From: Litomosoides sigmodontis
Lineage: Eukaryota; Nematoda; Chromadorea; Rhabditida; Onchocercidae
Direction of reading: 5' to 3'
NCBI GenBank assembly: GCA_963070105.1
Contig: OY718808.1
Span: 7,985,398 to 8,049,397 of the forward strand
Length of the DNA: 64,000 bases
Shown here: positions 26,034 through 39,629 of the stretch, in pieces
How the letters are laid out: each line of letters begins with the position of its first letter
Position numbering within the stretch: position 1 is the stretch's first letter
Notes under the pieces: model-generated
Seen by the model: only the letters and a program-made list of their open reading frames with translations
Databases searched by the model: none
What the model was told of the DNA's origin: nothing
Made by a program: the position numbers and the translations under genes

Positions 26034-29000
26034 CTACGTACAATGTTTTTCAGCTGAAGCATTCTGTGAACTGAAAAAATATATTAACAGAAAATTTTTC
26101 ACACAATGATTACATGAAGCGTGTGAGTTCATGCGTGATATGTAATTACGGAAGCAACGTAGTGAAACAATATTTCTCTTTAATCTCTAACAAAATAAAA
26201 TAAAAGTGAAAACATCGAAGAAAAACTCATTTAGAAAAAAGTGGTTTCCGCTCCACTTACTTTTGCATCTACTAGCAAATTCCGTTCGCATGGAAATTAC
26301 CCGCTTGTGATACATTTCTAAATAACACCAGTTTGAATACATACTTGTCTAATTCATGTCCTCCTTTGCTAGTTTTCGATGCAGCACCGGATTTTGTTGA
26401 CTTCGTTTGGCTACCACAGAAAAGATTGGAGGTACGGAGGATTGACAAATCCACATCATTCACTTCGACCAGTTTCAACGGATGCAAGCGGTAGGAGTGA
26501 GTGGTAGAAGAGGAACAGTATAACTGTAGAAAATCAACTACATCATCCTGAAAATTGCTCTGTATTTAGGAATCCAATTCTACTATCAATATACTTCAAA
26601 TTAAAACTTCAATCGATGTGTAAAATAAAAAAAAAAAACACACCAATAAGGCTCTCTGCACAGTTCGATGAGTAAACCGTTCTATAGTTAGCCGTAACGT
26701 CGACGGATGCAAATCACAATTAGATGAGCCAACAACAATTACTCCTGTTGGAGCTGAAAATTATAGGCAAATTTCAATAGCTTTTTATAATTAAAGAAAG
26801 AATGCATTCTAAAGTATCAAGGTATATTTTTTTTGCTTCAATATTGTAAAATGAAAGATAATATATAACGGACCGTAATAAACGTAGTGGACAAATACTT
26901 CATGAACTTCATGAATGCATTCAACAAAAACAACCAGCAACATGCAAATCACTTTCGATTTTAGAACATGTTATAGACGTTAGTCTAAAATAATATTTGA
27001 TAACTTAGAAACGAACCAATCATTCTCGTCGCCATAATCTGCAGTTCACGGACATCACAATCAGTAGCCTGATCGCCAACAACAAATAATGTTGGACAAT
27101 ATGTAAGCAATATATCGTCGTCAACATCCTAAACCAATGATATCGCTGAATTATCCCCAGAAATTGAAGCACGCCAATATGATATCACTTTTAACAGAAA
27201 TATTGCAAATGAAAAATTGTATACATACAAAAAACAAATACATGCAGTCGAAACTTACACCCCGTGGTCCATCGGCTGTCTTCATTGGAAAGGCAAAGTT
27301 GATGATAGCGGACACATTTGGCATACACTGAACAACCTGAAGTACAATACTATTTAAGTCAACCAACAATCCTTCATCCATCAAGAATTACAAGCTTGAA
27401 GACACAGGACTTGCCTGATGGTTTATAACACAAGATGTTCCCCATCCGACCAAAACAATTTTAAGGTCTGGATATTTTCTATGCACTTCCACCACCTTGT
27501 TTGATACCAATCGAATGCAGTGATCAACAGCTTCACATATAGACATATCTTGCGTAGCTGGCAAATTTAGCCGTACAAGCTCCACTCTATCCGCTACGTT
27601 CGGAAGCAGAACTCTGAAAGAAAAGAGGAAAATTTTCTGAACTTGAAATACTATATCCTATATAACCCAAAATAATTTAGGAAAAACTAATGCGAACCAA
27701 AACGCATTTACCGAAACATGTATTCGTGTGATCTGGATCTCGAGCGATATTTAGCATGTATGAATGTTGGTGAAACGGCCAGTAAACAGATATTTTTTGC
27801 ATGTCTTTTCTGGAAATCTCACTTTGTATTTGTAATGATCTCAGAAAACACATTTTCAAGAAGAGACAACATTCTTTAGCTGCTATAAAAAAGTAGTTTA
27901 TTGAAAACTAATAATAAATTAAAGGAAGCAAAAATCTTTGTTTAATGAAGTCCAATATGGATTTCAATGAATAAAATCCTTACCGCAAGCGTTTTAGAAA
28001 TAGGAATAGTTTGTGGATCGAGCACCTTTTCAGAAATAAATTCCTGAATACAACTGTTCATTTTATTAAGAACCTTATCAGAAGTGCTTGGCTCTAGAAG
28101 AAAGTTTAACAGATGACGCCCCTGAAAATATTTCATGTTAAATCTGAGCGGAGAAGTAGTAAGAAAGAAAAAAAGTTTCAATATCTTGTTCGATATCTAC
28201 TTATCTTCAAAAAAAAAATCCTAGAATAGAAATTTTTCTTCAAATTTTTGGCCATGTGGGATTTTTCCGGTATCATAAAAAGCGTCCAGTTCTACAAATC
28301 AGACATTTGAACTATATCACGAATGTTGCGAAAACCTGAATATTACTAACCGTTACTTTGCAAAACCTCAACAAATCAACATAAGTAGCCAACATAGGCA
28401 GAGCCAAGTGTGCAAGGAATATTCGGTGAGCCCACTTTGCGTTTTCCCGCTGATCCTGAAGTAAAAGAATATTAATCTGAAAGTTCATATAGAGCTTCAT
28501 GTAAAATAAGATTGATTAATGAACTAAGGTATATCAAATAGCTTGCTCATAACCAACTAACACTTGCTTTACTTAGAATCTTTAAATCAATTAAACTACA
28601 ATAAAGCCTTCCACTTCCAATCAAAACGTTGAGAACCTGTATTACGCTGATTCTCATGACGCAATCTCATAAAACTGGCAAAAGGCAAACAGCATACAAT
28701 TCAAAATATTTATTTAAATTCGAAAAATATTTACTTTAAACACATTTATTTGAAAAATATTTATTTAAAACACGAAAATGGACCTTAGTGAATAACAAAA
28801 CTTTATCTCGGAGTCGATGAGAATTCTTCACCATCGTATTGTACCGTATTGAAGCACCACCAAATACATCTTCGGTTGAAACTTCGGAGCAATACTGGGC
28901 ATAAATGACAGTCAGTATATCATTCAACAAACGCTTCCGGTCCAACAATTCACTTGCAAACCTAGATCAACATTTAACAAAATTAGGCAAAAAATTCCTG

Positions 29001-32000
29001 TTTTAGAATTACCTAACAGAGTTTCACATCATGCAAATTGCTTGAACTTTAGTTTTTTTCATTTAAAATTATTCATGCACGTCAACCAACAACATTACTC
29101 GCAGCTTACAAAGATTTGATCCATTTAAAAGAATGAAAAAGATTAAACTACGTAAGTAAATACAGTGTTTTAATGTTGTCCAATGTTAACAAATATCCAC
29201 GGTCAACATTTTCAGAGGTCAATTCATCTTCGTTATTCATTTCCGGTCTCGGTACGATTTTGTCGATCTCAAGTGCCACACTGACTGCTAAACGACTGCC
29301 AAGAACCTCATCATCACCTTCAATAGTTAGTCCTGAATCCACATCCACAACTACATCTCCACCGTCTTCCTTTTTTAGATCATCACTAAAATTACAACAT
29401 TTCAAGCCGTGGAAAGAGCGCTAGATAAATACTTAGCCAAAAAAGAATATACTACAGTTAAAGATCGATATCTTTTTCATAATTAGAAAAATTAACCAAC
29501 CCTCGTAATAGGATTTCCCGATAAAAAAATGATGGATTGTCGTCTCCTGAACGACTTTTCAAACCAATGGCAAACGGATTAAGTTTTCGACGTTGAGCAA
29601 TACGTTTGAAATACGGCATATTTTGACACGATGTCCTAGATATAGCAAAAGAATGCAGCATCTAATACAATATGGAAATCCTAACATTACTGCACATTGC
29701 TGACGCATTTCTTGGATGTTAAACTTATTTTCAACTTTTAAAGTAAATAGTGCCACTTAATCCATATCATATAAAACCTTCCCAATTTTAAGCGACCTAC
29801 GAAGTTACTTAAACTTCTTCAGAAAAAATGCAGTAAAGCCCCTTATCCACCTAATTATTATAGTTTTTTATAACTAACAAGTCATCATCACATCTTGCAA
29901 ACTTACTTTTGTCTTATTTTATCAGAAGTTGACTTTGAATGCGCTCGCCTTTTTGACCGACTGGAAGCATAAGTCTCATTTCCCTCTACAATAAACGTTT
30001 TTTTTTTTTTTGATAAACTGAATCAATTAAATACGCATCTGCGGAATGGCAAACCTCAGTTTTGAAATCATCTTACCAGGCTTTGCAGTGTCAACATCAA
30101 CTACACTAGCTTTCCGTCGTTGACCTTTTGAAGATAACTCATTCGTTCCTTCTGAATCTAAACGGATTTTACGGCGACGCACAGTCGTAGAGCTGACTGT
30201 CACATCTACAATTGCCAAAGAAGTATGTGTGAAAATAAAAAAAAATGTATGAAGTGAAAACAGTAGATGTGTTTAAAAATTAACTAATAACTTCACACAT
30301 TCATAAATCATGATTCTACAATATTCATAAAGTATAGTATGGAATAAGAAGTCGGAATTGCTCAACTTGTTGATATCCAGATTATCCTAATCGTAAAAAA
30401 GCAGTTCGTCGACATGATTTGTAAAATCGATATTAACGGATAAGTAAAATACCTTGTTCTGCTCCCTCGGATACTGACGGGCCGCTTCCATCTCTCACTG
30501 AACTATTTGAAAGGCGTCTCGTTTTTTCACTTGAACGATGTACTTCTATAGTACTTCCGATACTCTGTGCCTTATTCACATCAATTAAAGGCTTCTTGCC
30601 TGCTGCATCATCATAAGATTCACCATCATAATTTATCATACCGCCACTTGTCGTGTACGAATTGATTTGATCCTTAAGCAAATCGCGTAAAATGAACAAC
30701 GACATACATTGAACTTTTACAGTAAAACTAACAAATATAAAAATTCAGAACAACGCTTGCTTTACAACAGTGAAGATAAGAGACTGCATTCCGCATTAAC
30801 GATTATGAAGCACGGAATGAATGAATTAAAACCAATAAAGTAAAAACAATTACTTTTCCTTCTTCGGAATCACAAACACTTGTGTCGAGCTCCAGTTTTT
30901 CGGCGGAATAAATTCTCTCATCTGTATTTTTTCCTACAATGCGTTGTTTTTCCAAAAGAAACCATCAAATCTAGTCATGAATTAAACCTTTGCAAAGCAA
31001 TGTAAAACTGACTCTCAGTAACTGAACCTTGTCCACGTTTTCTCTTCTGTTTCGACAACAAGCATCCTGACAAGACAGCGGTGCTATCTTCTGCACCACT
31101 TTTGGGTCTAACACGTTGGGATTCAACAGAGTCAAAGACATTTGGTTCTCTCATTGCAGTTTTGATGGTATTTGACTTACGCCGTCGACTAAACAAAGAA
31201 GGATAGAGCTGCTCATAGGAAATCGGTCTTTTACGTGTGAATCGACCTGCCGATTCACATTCCTGAAAATACCGGACTTCAGTATTCCACTGCTGGTTTG
31301 TTGACATGAGCATCACAAAAACTTTACAACATTATATGCTTTCGATTGATTTTGTGTTAAGTCCTTCTACAAAAACTATAAGTTCTGGCATAAGTCAGTC
31401 TACGGACAACCTAGTAGTTTTAGATGTCGTTTTATATTTTTTAAATTTTCCAATAATTCTGAGTATATTCATTTATTCTAGCTAATCTAATCTGTATTCA
31501 CGAACAGCAAAAGTGTACAAATCGGCTTTGCTGCTAGAAACTAGAAACCTGACACTACGGTTTTATAAGTCTAAGAGACTCTTCATTTGCTCAAGTATAA
31601 TTAATTCACTAATTGTAATATGTTGTGTTAATTTGATCAGCTTTGCTTTGAGGCCATAAGCGTACATCATCAGTATGATGTGATTTTAATACTGACAAAA
31701 GTTAAATGAGCGCAAAAAAATGGAAGATCACCGGCTGGGGAGGTCCAGAAGATGACAGTGACGAATTCACACTGACTTTACTTTTTTCATCTTCGACATC
31801 ATTAAAAACTTGATAACTCGCTTGAGGAGTCGATATCACATCCTCCTCATTACCGCCGCCTATTAATGCCGCTGATGAAGGTGATATCTGCAAAAAAGCA
31901 GCCATTAATATTACAATGAAAATTCAAAAATTAAATTATTGCAACACACAAAACAAAGGCATAGTATTATTTAAGATCGGCCCATCAAGGAACGGCCTAT

Positions 32001-35000
32001 CTTCTACTAGGACTTGTCAAGTTTTTTCAGCTCAGGATAACAATTAAAAAAGGTTGACCTTATGTTTAGACGAAATGGAGGGTTTCCACTTCAAAATTGA
32101 AACTAATGAACATTGATTGTTAATTACATACATTACTCGGAGTGTAAAGATTTGATTTCAGAATTGAGCTTCGTGGAAACCGCGAGTTAATATCAGTTTC
32201 TTTAATATCAGCTTTACTCGATGAGGATTTCCTTTGCCCTTCTTTATTCGCCGTTGATCTGTAATAAATTAGTGAAAAGACCATCTGTAAATACCATGTA
32301 CCAATCTCCTAAAGGATTAAAATTGATCTAGGTGTTAAACAGATCCTCCCACAAAAAAGAAGCAACTTTTTTTTCTCTGGTTATTTTCAAGAGCAACCAG
32401 AAACAGTATTATAGAGCTTAGCTAGCGTTTAAAACAAAACCTAATACAGGCTAATGAGTTTCTGAAACAAGCGTTTCTTAGTATACTGCATATAAACGCC
32501 GTTTTCTACATTTTGATGAACACTGCTAAGAATGGAATTAAGAGTCCATTCAAGTCACAATTCCCACTGGTAGAAATGATATTCCCACCTTCCGGAGAAA
32601 AAAAGAACCAAAACATTGCAGGAAATACAGATCTTTAACTGTTTTATTCCGTATTTCAGTATTTAATTTTAACCGTGTGATCGTGATATAATGATTTAGA
32701 AGAGAATCATTTACAAACGAAACTCGGTGTTCCAGTAATTATTCAATTTAATACTGAATTATTGAAGCCCGCGAGCATTATAAACGTATCATAAACCAGG
32801 CATTCTACCTGCAAAACAAAATAAATAAAAGCTACTTCTTCTGTCGTGTTTCTGCAGCACTATCACTGGACAATTCCGTTGATGGCCGTTTTTTCAATGT
32901 TTCGTCAAAACGATGAGCCCTGCTAACAGGTAATGGTGGAGAATAGTCATGCACTCGAGCAGGACGACGTTGACGTGGCTCACGTCTGTGAGGTATACGT
33001 ATACGTAATGGTGGAACGCGACGTGACTCTTCAGTCGTACCTGTATTTGGACGCCGTAAAGGTTCCATTATCAAATTAACAGTGTGTGGATGCGATTCAC
33101 ACACCTCATCTATCAGTTTGGTGACAACACCTGTTACAGTGTCATCAGAATCCTTTTCCTAAAAAATAAGTGGTATTTATAACAAATTATTAAAATTAAT
33201 TCATAAGGTAAACAAAAGCGGGAACTGAAGCATCAAAGGAAGGAAATATGCTGAAGATTAAAGTGATGTGTTAACAGAAGCAGCATGATTTAGATTCTAC
33301 GACAATCAAAATCTTATTTGAAAATTCGACCAAAACATCGACAATAAAAATAGATATTACTTTCTTCGCTTCAAAATGTCGATTGTCGGTGTCACAGGAA
33401 TCATCTTCGTCACCAGTTTCCACAATATGTAAACGATCTCCATCCTATAAAACAAATTTGCCGAAATTTCCACAATTCTAAATTTTAAGATGCCGGCTTC
33501 TTTGATCATCCATTGCAATTATAAGCGGCATTCTACACTTCGGCACCTTTAGCATTCTTTAATTTGCTTCTCTGTAAAAAAAAACCTACGTCATAGTCAT
33601 CGTCTTTCACAGTGTCAGTTCGGGTTCGATCCACCATTTTACTAAATATTGCCGAAGTACCCGAATCCAGAACTTCAATTTTTGAATTCTCATGCTGAAA
33701 TGGGTAAAATGAAAACTGACAAAAAAGTAACAAAATTTAAAAATGAAATGACTAGACATTATTCAAAACATTTCGACAAGACAGTTTGCAAGTATACAGA
33801 ATAAAATTTTCATGACATACTGAGCCACCAGATAATTGAAAAATAACAGCTATACAGCTCCTTTGATATTTAATGTTTCATTAACTATATTCAGTTATTC
33901 TCGAAACCGACCTCATTAGTGTCATTGCCACAAACACCACTATAACAAAGTGTCTGTGATCCACTTTTAGCGTAAACTGTAGATTGCGATGCACTCAGTG
34001 CTGACTGAAATTTGTCGATAAATACATTACAGATTTTGTTTGTATTCTTCTCATTAATATAGCTTACAGCCTTTTTTTATTTTCTAGTACTTCACATTGA
34101 CAGAGAACAATCAGTTTTGTCCTGATAGAGCCTGAGTCACCAATTTTTGAAGGGTATTTTTTCTTCCGCAAATTATCTTGTCAACATCAAATTGTGTAAA
34201 ATCGCTCATTTCATATCCCAAAAAAAAAATCAGCAAAATTAAAAAATTTTAATCCTTACTTCTCTGCTTGAATCCTTTAACGAGATTTCTGACGACGATA
34301 GGGTCAGAGGAACGCTGTTCGGTAAACCTGATTTTGATGTGCTTTCATCGGCAGAGAGATGAAATGCAAGGCTAAAAGAAAACCACTATGACATGAACGG
34401 AAATTCATAATAAGAGTAGAGTGCAATTAAATTAAAACAATTACAATTACAGCATTTTATCAATTACAGCAATTTCATGAGTCACTTAATTTCAACATCA
34501 CTTATTGATTTTAATGCCACATATTTCTGTAGCAAGCTTCTTAAATACAAAATTGCCGTTTACATGTCGACAGTTTTCGAATACAAACATGAGCAATTTT
34601 TCATTAAACATTTGTGTGCTTTTTAAATAAATATATGGAAAATGACAACCGTGAATGTAATCAATAGTGCCTTTTACTTCCAAAGCATTCAACAAAAAAA
34701 TCAACTACTCCACAAAAATTCGTACTTTTTATGAGCTTTGCCTCGCTTCAATTTGATTAGTGCCGCTCTTTTCCGTGGCTTTCCTTTTGTAGTTTTTGAA
34801 ATTGATATATTTAATGGAGTTGGTGACTCGTCCTTCACAACATGTCGCGTAGGTGATTGAGCACTTGAAGTGGTAGAAAACAATTTTCCTGTGGTAGGAT
34901 TCACGGTCAACCGCTTTTGCCCTTGACGACACTTTGACTCATCAGGTGATTTAGGTGTCCCTACATCATCTTTTTGTTCAAAAACGGTATTGCGCTCAGT

Positions 35001-37355
35001 ATTCATTGCAGTGTCACACACAAATGAGACATTTTTTGAGTCATTTTCAACATCGTTTTCGGAAGACAACTGTAACGAATTTATATCATCCGAGTCTTTG
35101 TTGTCTGAAAAACTGAATTTCATTTAGAAGACTCATGAATAAAAACATAAAGGCTTCGATACAATGAAAACGCAAGAGAGCTGACATGATATATGGAATT
35201 TTTATAGCGTTATAAAACTCCCTCGATCTTGTTTTTTTCGTTTTTCATTTACAGAAACTCTTTAGGCTCAGTGAGCTTAAAGTTATTCAGAATGCAAAAA
35301 AATATAATTTCCTCTATTGCTCAACTTGAAAACATACCTTGTAAATTTACAGAAAGTGTCTCCGACTTCGACTCATCTGCATAACGCTTTCTATATTTCA
35401 AGGTAAAACCAGATGGTAGTGAAAATTCTCCACCTTTTAACTTACGCAAAATCTTTGTCAAATCCGATAAACGAATTGTTTCGGTTATTCTTCTATGACC
35501 AGCCAATGCTAAATATAAGGAATATTACTACGGTTCTTCCAACTAAACATATTCAATAAAGAGAAATTACATAGCGATAAAGCAATAATATTAAGTATTC
35601 ACGGGTGAACGCCTTTTAATCATTTTGCAATTATTCTACAGTCACTTCTGACTAGATGTTTCTAATACTAGTTATGAAATTTTGCTCCGACAATCGTTGA
35701 AAAAAAAAGCCCCACATTCTAGAACCTACGGAAATGAAAATCATGCTGTAGCCAAGGAATAATTTACTGCTATTCAATCACTATGAAAAATGTTGACTGA
35801 TTCTAGGCGAAAATAAGAAAATAAAAACTGAATTATTTCACTGAAATACTTGATACACCGAACGTCTATCAAATGAACAAGGCTGAAAAGTCTTCTCTTG
35901 TCAGTATGTATGATTAGAAGCAAGATTGGATGCAAACTTTTCGTAGCTTTTCGAGCAGGTTCCGGAGAAAATTGACGTTTAGGGACAGTCAAACGGGTGC
36001 GTGAAATCGGACTGTATGAATAAACACGAGGATTTCTTCGCTTCCCATCGTTTGGTGGTGTGGGTTTGGTAAAAGTACTGGAGCCGTTATCAGTATTTGG
36101 TGGGGGAGTTGTCAAAGACGGTGAGAATCTCACATCCTAAAAGAACGTGCAAAATGCTGTAAACTTCCCTCTATTTTAATCATTTCTAACAGTTATATAA
36201 GATTCCTATTTTCCAATTTGTTCCCACATTAGTCTCTTCTATTCACAAGTAAATATAAAATTGAGAAAAAAGAAAAGCATTTCACCAAGGAATCCTGCGC
36301 AGATTTATCCATTGATGCAGAGGTTGTGTTATCACTAACAGTTGAATCAGCACTTTCCAGCTTATCGTCATCTGCCAAAAATAATAGCGGTGATCCTACT
36401 TCATTCGAAACTTGGCCTTTACTATCTCGTTTTCGTCGCTTTCTGGAATAAACAAGTACAATTTAGAAAGCACAAAAACATGACATATAAAAAACATCGA
36501 GAGGATGTGCGCATCATTCTAAAACCTAATTTACACAACTGAAAATAAATTATCATCGCAGAAACTTGACACGCAATTTAAACCATTTCCTACTTCATCT
36601 CGCTTTGTGGAGTAGACCGCTTTCTCTTTCGAGAATTTGACTTTACCACAAATTGATTATCACATGAACGAAGAGATGAAGCTGTAGAGCATTCCCCAGA
36701 TTGAAAATCTCTTCTCTAAAAATAAAATTTTCAAACAGCCTGAACAAATGTAACCTTTCATACAAATGCTCCATTTTTATCGACATTATCTTAATCATGG
36801 CTTTCAAGCTGTTACTACGTTAAGAAATAGAATAAAAAATCTGTTTACAAAGAGATTAACCTTGACTTGTTCGTCATACAGTACTTGTTCACTATCAATC
36901 GCTAACATTGCCTCCAATTCTGCTAGATCCAACGCTAAAGCACCCTCCACGTCCATTTCATCCCTATCAACACTTCTGTTGCCATTTCCACCGCGCTAAA
37001 TAATCGTTTGAAATTTTTTTAATTTCCCAAATAAACGTCATATTAATAATTTGAGTGTTTCCACCCAGTTATCATTTTATAACGAGAACAGTATTTACAG
37101 CAGTATATCTTACAATTACTTGTTTTACAGCAATGTATAAATCTGAATTAGCAACCAAGAAAGAAAAGAAATAACTTCAATTATAACTTTAAGTGAAATA
37201 ACTTAACTCTCAAATGAAATTACGTTAACTTTTTCGCTTATGGTCAAATCCGCTCCTTTTTTTTCATAAGTCATTCATTTATGATTATTTTGATGAGAAA
37301 TACTGGTTGAAATTAAAAGGGCACGCAGGTCACTCACCGTAAATTTCGCAGACAT
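26034..37355 (-). CDS. KANSL3 (NSL complex subunit 3) homologue with a long nematode N-terminal extension
   Basis: NSL3 is a subunit of the MOF/KAT8-containing NSL histone acetyltransferase complex and carries an alpha/beta-hydrolase-like domain. Exons 5' to 3': 37338-37355, 36861-36995, 36594-36715, 36286-36442, 35938-36136, 35338-35508, 34726-35104, 34260-34371, 33912-34004, 33590-33694, 33361-33444, 32836-33158, 32132-32258, 31732-31887, 31028-31262, 30854-30933, 30453-30672, 30077-30205, 29907-29985, 29501-29635, 29164-29385, 28784-28961, 28351-28455, 27984-28121, 27712-27809, 27415-27613, 27259-27336, 27017-27128, 26644-26753, 26345-26547, 26034-26070; 1,512 residues, all phases closed. 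Homology lies in the last ~420 residues: LALPMLATYVDLLRFCK, the nucleophile-elbow region KIVLVGWGTSC, NFAFPMKTADGPRG, and TLFVVGDQATDCD. The elbow lacks a GxSxG serine, so catalysis is unlikely. Residues 1-~1,090 are basic, Ser-rich and low-complexity, with NLS-like RKRKR and KRRKR near 80-97 and an AT-hook-like KGKPRKRAALIKLKRGK near 373-390. A TTTTTTCAG acceptor lies 18 bases before the ATG. Splitting into two genes is possible but nothing in frame demands it. Confidence 0.83.
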
Positions 37356-38332
37356 TCTTTAGAGCGAAAATGGCTGAAAAAATGGAAGAGTAGTCAGGAG
37401 CGAAACTGAATAGAGTAAACGAGAACACATAAACTGGTGTAGCACAATGATATGTTGGGAAAAACCACTACAGCTTGTGGAAGAGGACCAGACCAAACTT
37501 CATATGTTCAATTTGACCCTCAGAAACCATTCTCCCGTCCCCCCCTCTATTATCGAGAATGACTGCCAACGAAAGCGAAATGAATGCTTGTTATTGACGC
37601 AGCCGACGGATTAAACAGCTGTGCAACTAAAAAATCTCACTTTCGGTCATTCCAGTTTCACTACCACTTTGTTGGCCAAGGAAAAGGGAGTGAAGTGACT
37701 ATCGTTCACCTTGCCCTACCCGACCGTCAGGTAAATTGGTACTCAATGATTTGAGAGATGTACAAGTATATTAAATAGTTGTCGATGTGTAGTCTCTTCA
37801 CGAAAAACCTTCTGTCCACTAAACAGTACTTCGAGTTTTGCAATTTAGGCGTTCCACATAGCATTTATCGATCTTTTCGTGGTGCACATCCAGTTGTTCC
37901 TTTTCTACTCTTTTTTTCATCCTAACGCTGTTACCCTACCGCGATACCCAGCAATGTGGGAAAAGATATTTTCGTGCTGACACTGACTGGTTTGTGCTTG
38001 GGTCTCCGTTTTCCTCATTCTGATGGATGGAATTTTGATTGTGTATGAATTCGGGGATTCTGAGTGTTGTGAGGAAGGGAGAGAGTTTGTTTCGCTATTT
38101 CGTGTAAATCAGGGACTTGAACGACACTGTCATAACTTTGCATAATGAATATTATGCCCGTAACTATAGACCGTCTGCATTTGTTTTTCTCGCGTTAAAA
38201 CCGATGTCCATTTGTGCAGTTATTGGTAAGAAATCCTTAACTAGTAACTAACAATAAGTAAGAAATCACAACTAACCTTTAAGGAGCTTTGTTGCCACTC
38301 AAATTTTTAATAACGTTAATCTCAGATGACAA
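37356..38332. promoter_or_regulatory. divergent intergenic region between KANSL3 and NDUFA2
   Basis: About 980 bases separate the two start codons on opposite strands, with no coding exon inside, so both promoters should lie here. It is visibly richer in G/C than flanking DNA around 37.5-38.0 kb. No TATA box placed convincingly. Likely trans-splice acceptors sit near both starts (minus strand at about 37374, plus strand CTCAG at 38321-38325). Confidence 0.5.
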
Positions 38333-39063
38333 ATGGGATCTTCGGGAGCAGCAATAAAGCTTGGGCAAGGAGCACTGCGTGAGTTACGCATTCATCTATG
38401 TCCCACATCGGCAGCTAGTGCTGGCGTCAGAAATTTCATCGAGAATGATTACGTACCTTTGAAGAAGGTCAATCGACAGTTTCCCATATTGATTCGAGAA
38501 TGCAGTGGAGTACAACCTAAGGTTTATGCCAGGTTTGTATTTCTTTACTGCCGAGAGTGAATAAATGCCGTGGACAGGAAAGAGAGTTAACCGGCTCGAA
38601 GATATAGCCGCTAATAGATTCCTTGCCACTACTAGCTCTTCACTAAGCTCTCCATATTTCCTCGAACAGTTGAATGTTTAATTTTTAAGTTTACTTCCCT
38701 AATTATTCTGGTTACAGCGATCGTACATGGTTTTTATGAGCTCAATCTTATTAAAACGTTACGCTACTTTTGTGGAGTTCATCCACATGAGTTCACTAGA
38801 AGTCACTTGTCAGTTTCATATGATCGTGTTGCTTTCTATTCAAGCTGTATCAAATTATGAAAAAAAAATGAGTGTTTCCCTAATCAATTTAAAAAAAGAT
38901 ATTCACATAATTCCAGTTTCTTCCTAAACTTCATTTTTTTTTAATCTTAACATACAGTTTTAGATACAATTGTGGTGTTGAAAAAAGTATCCCGTTGGAT
39001 AACATCTCGCGATACAAGGTATTGGACATTATCAAGGATTTGGTTACTGGTAAAGTCTCGTGA
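38333..39063 (+). CDS. NDUFA2 (B8), accessory subunit of mitochondrial complex I
   Basis: Exons 38333-38532 and 38964-39063; 99 residues, the same length as the human protein. Small thioredoxin-fold (L51/S25/CI-B8) subunit of the NADH dehydrogenase matrix arm. Recognised by [33 protein letters not shown] and [20 protein letters not shown]. The two cysteines that are conserved in the family are present (in HLCP and RECSG). The ATG follows a CTCAG acceptor by seven bases; another ATG at 38326 is out of frame. The reading frame ends GKVS-stop without another splice. It is divergent from KANSL3 and tail-to-tail with the orphan gene at 39.6-40.2 kb. Confidence 0.97.
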
Positions 39064-39629
39064 TATTTGTGATTCACATGGATTAGAGTTAGAATATAGG
39101 TACATTAAATGCCTTTTCTTGATATTTTGTTTTGCATGTAGTTTAATTTATTCATTAGGATCCAGAACAATTATTAAGATCAATCAAACCACTAATATGA
39201 TGGAAATGTGATAGTTTGAAGAACTGTCGAACCATGCTTCATTTTTGCAGAAATATAAACTTTCGTGAATTCCTAAATATAATCTATAAAGATGCGACCA
39301 ATAAGGAGGTAACTGCATTACACTGTTTACATAGATATTTGTGTAACTACATCATAACTGTGCAAATGAGAATATATTTTTGTAAGACATCCTTATGAAT
39401 GAATAGGCACAAGGGATTGAGAAAGTGGTGATTTGTTTAATTTGTGTTCAATGGACATGTACGGTAGATATTTAATAAATATTTATATGCGTTATGCTTG
39501 TTCAACAAAACCGTATAATGCATTTATTATGAAATGTTTGAAGAGCTACTGGACTCTGTATCACATTTCGTAGTTTTCTAGAAACTCAAAATAACACGGA
39601 TTAGAAACGAATTTTTTTTAATGTTCTAA

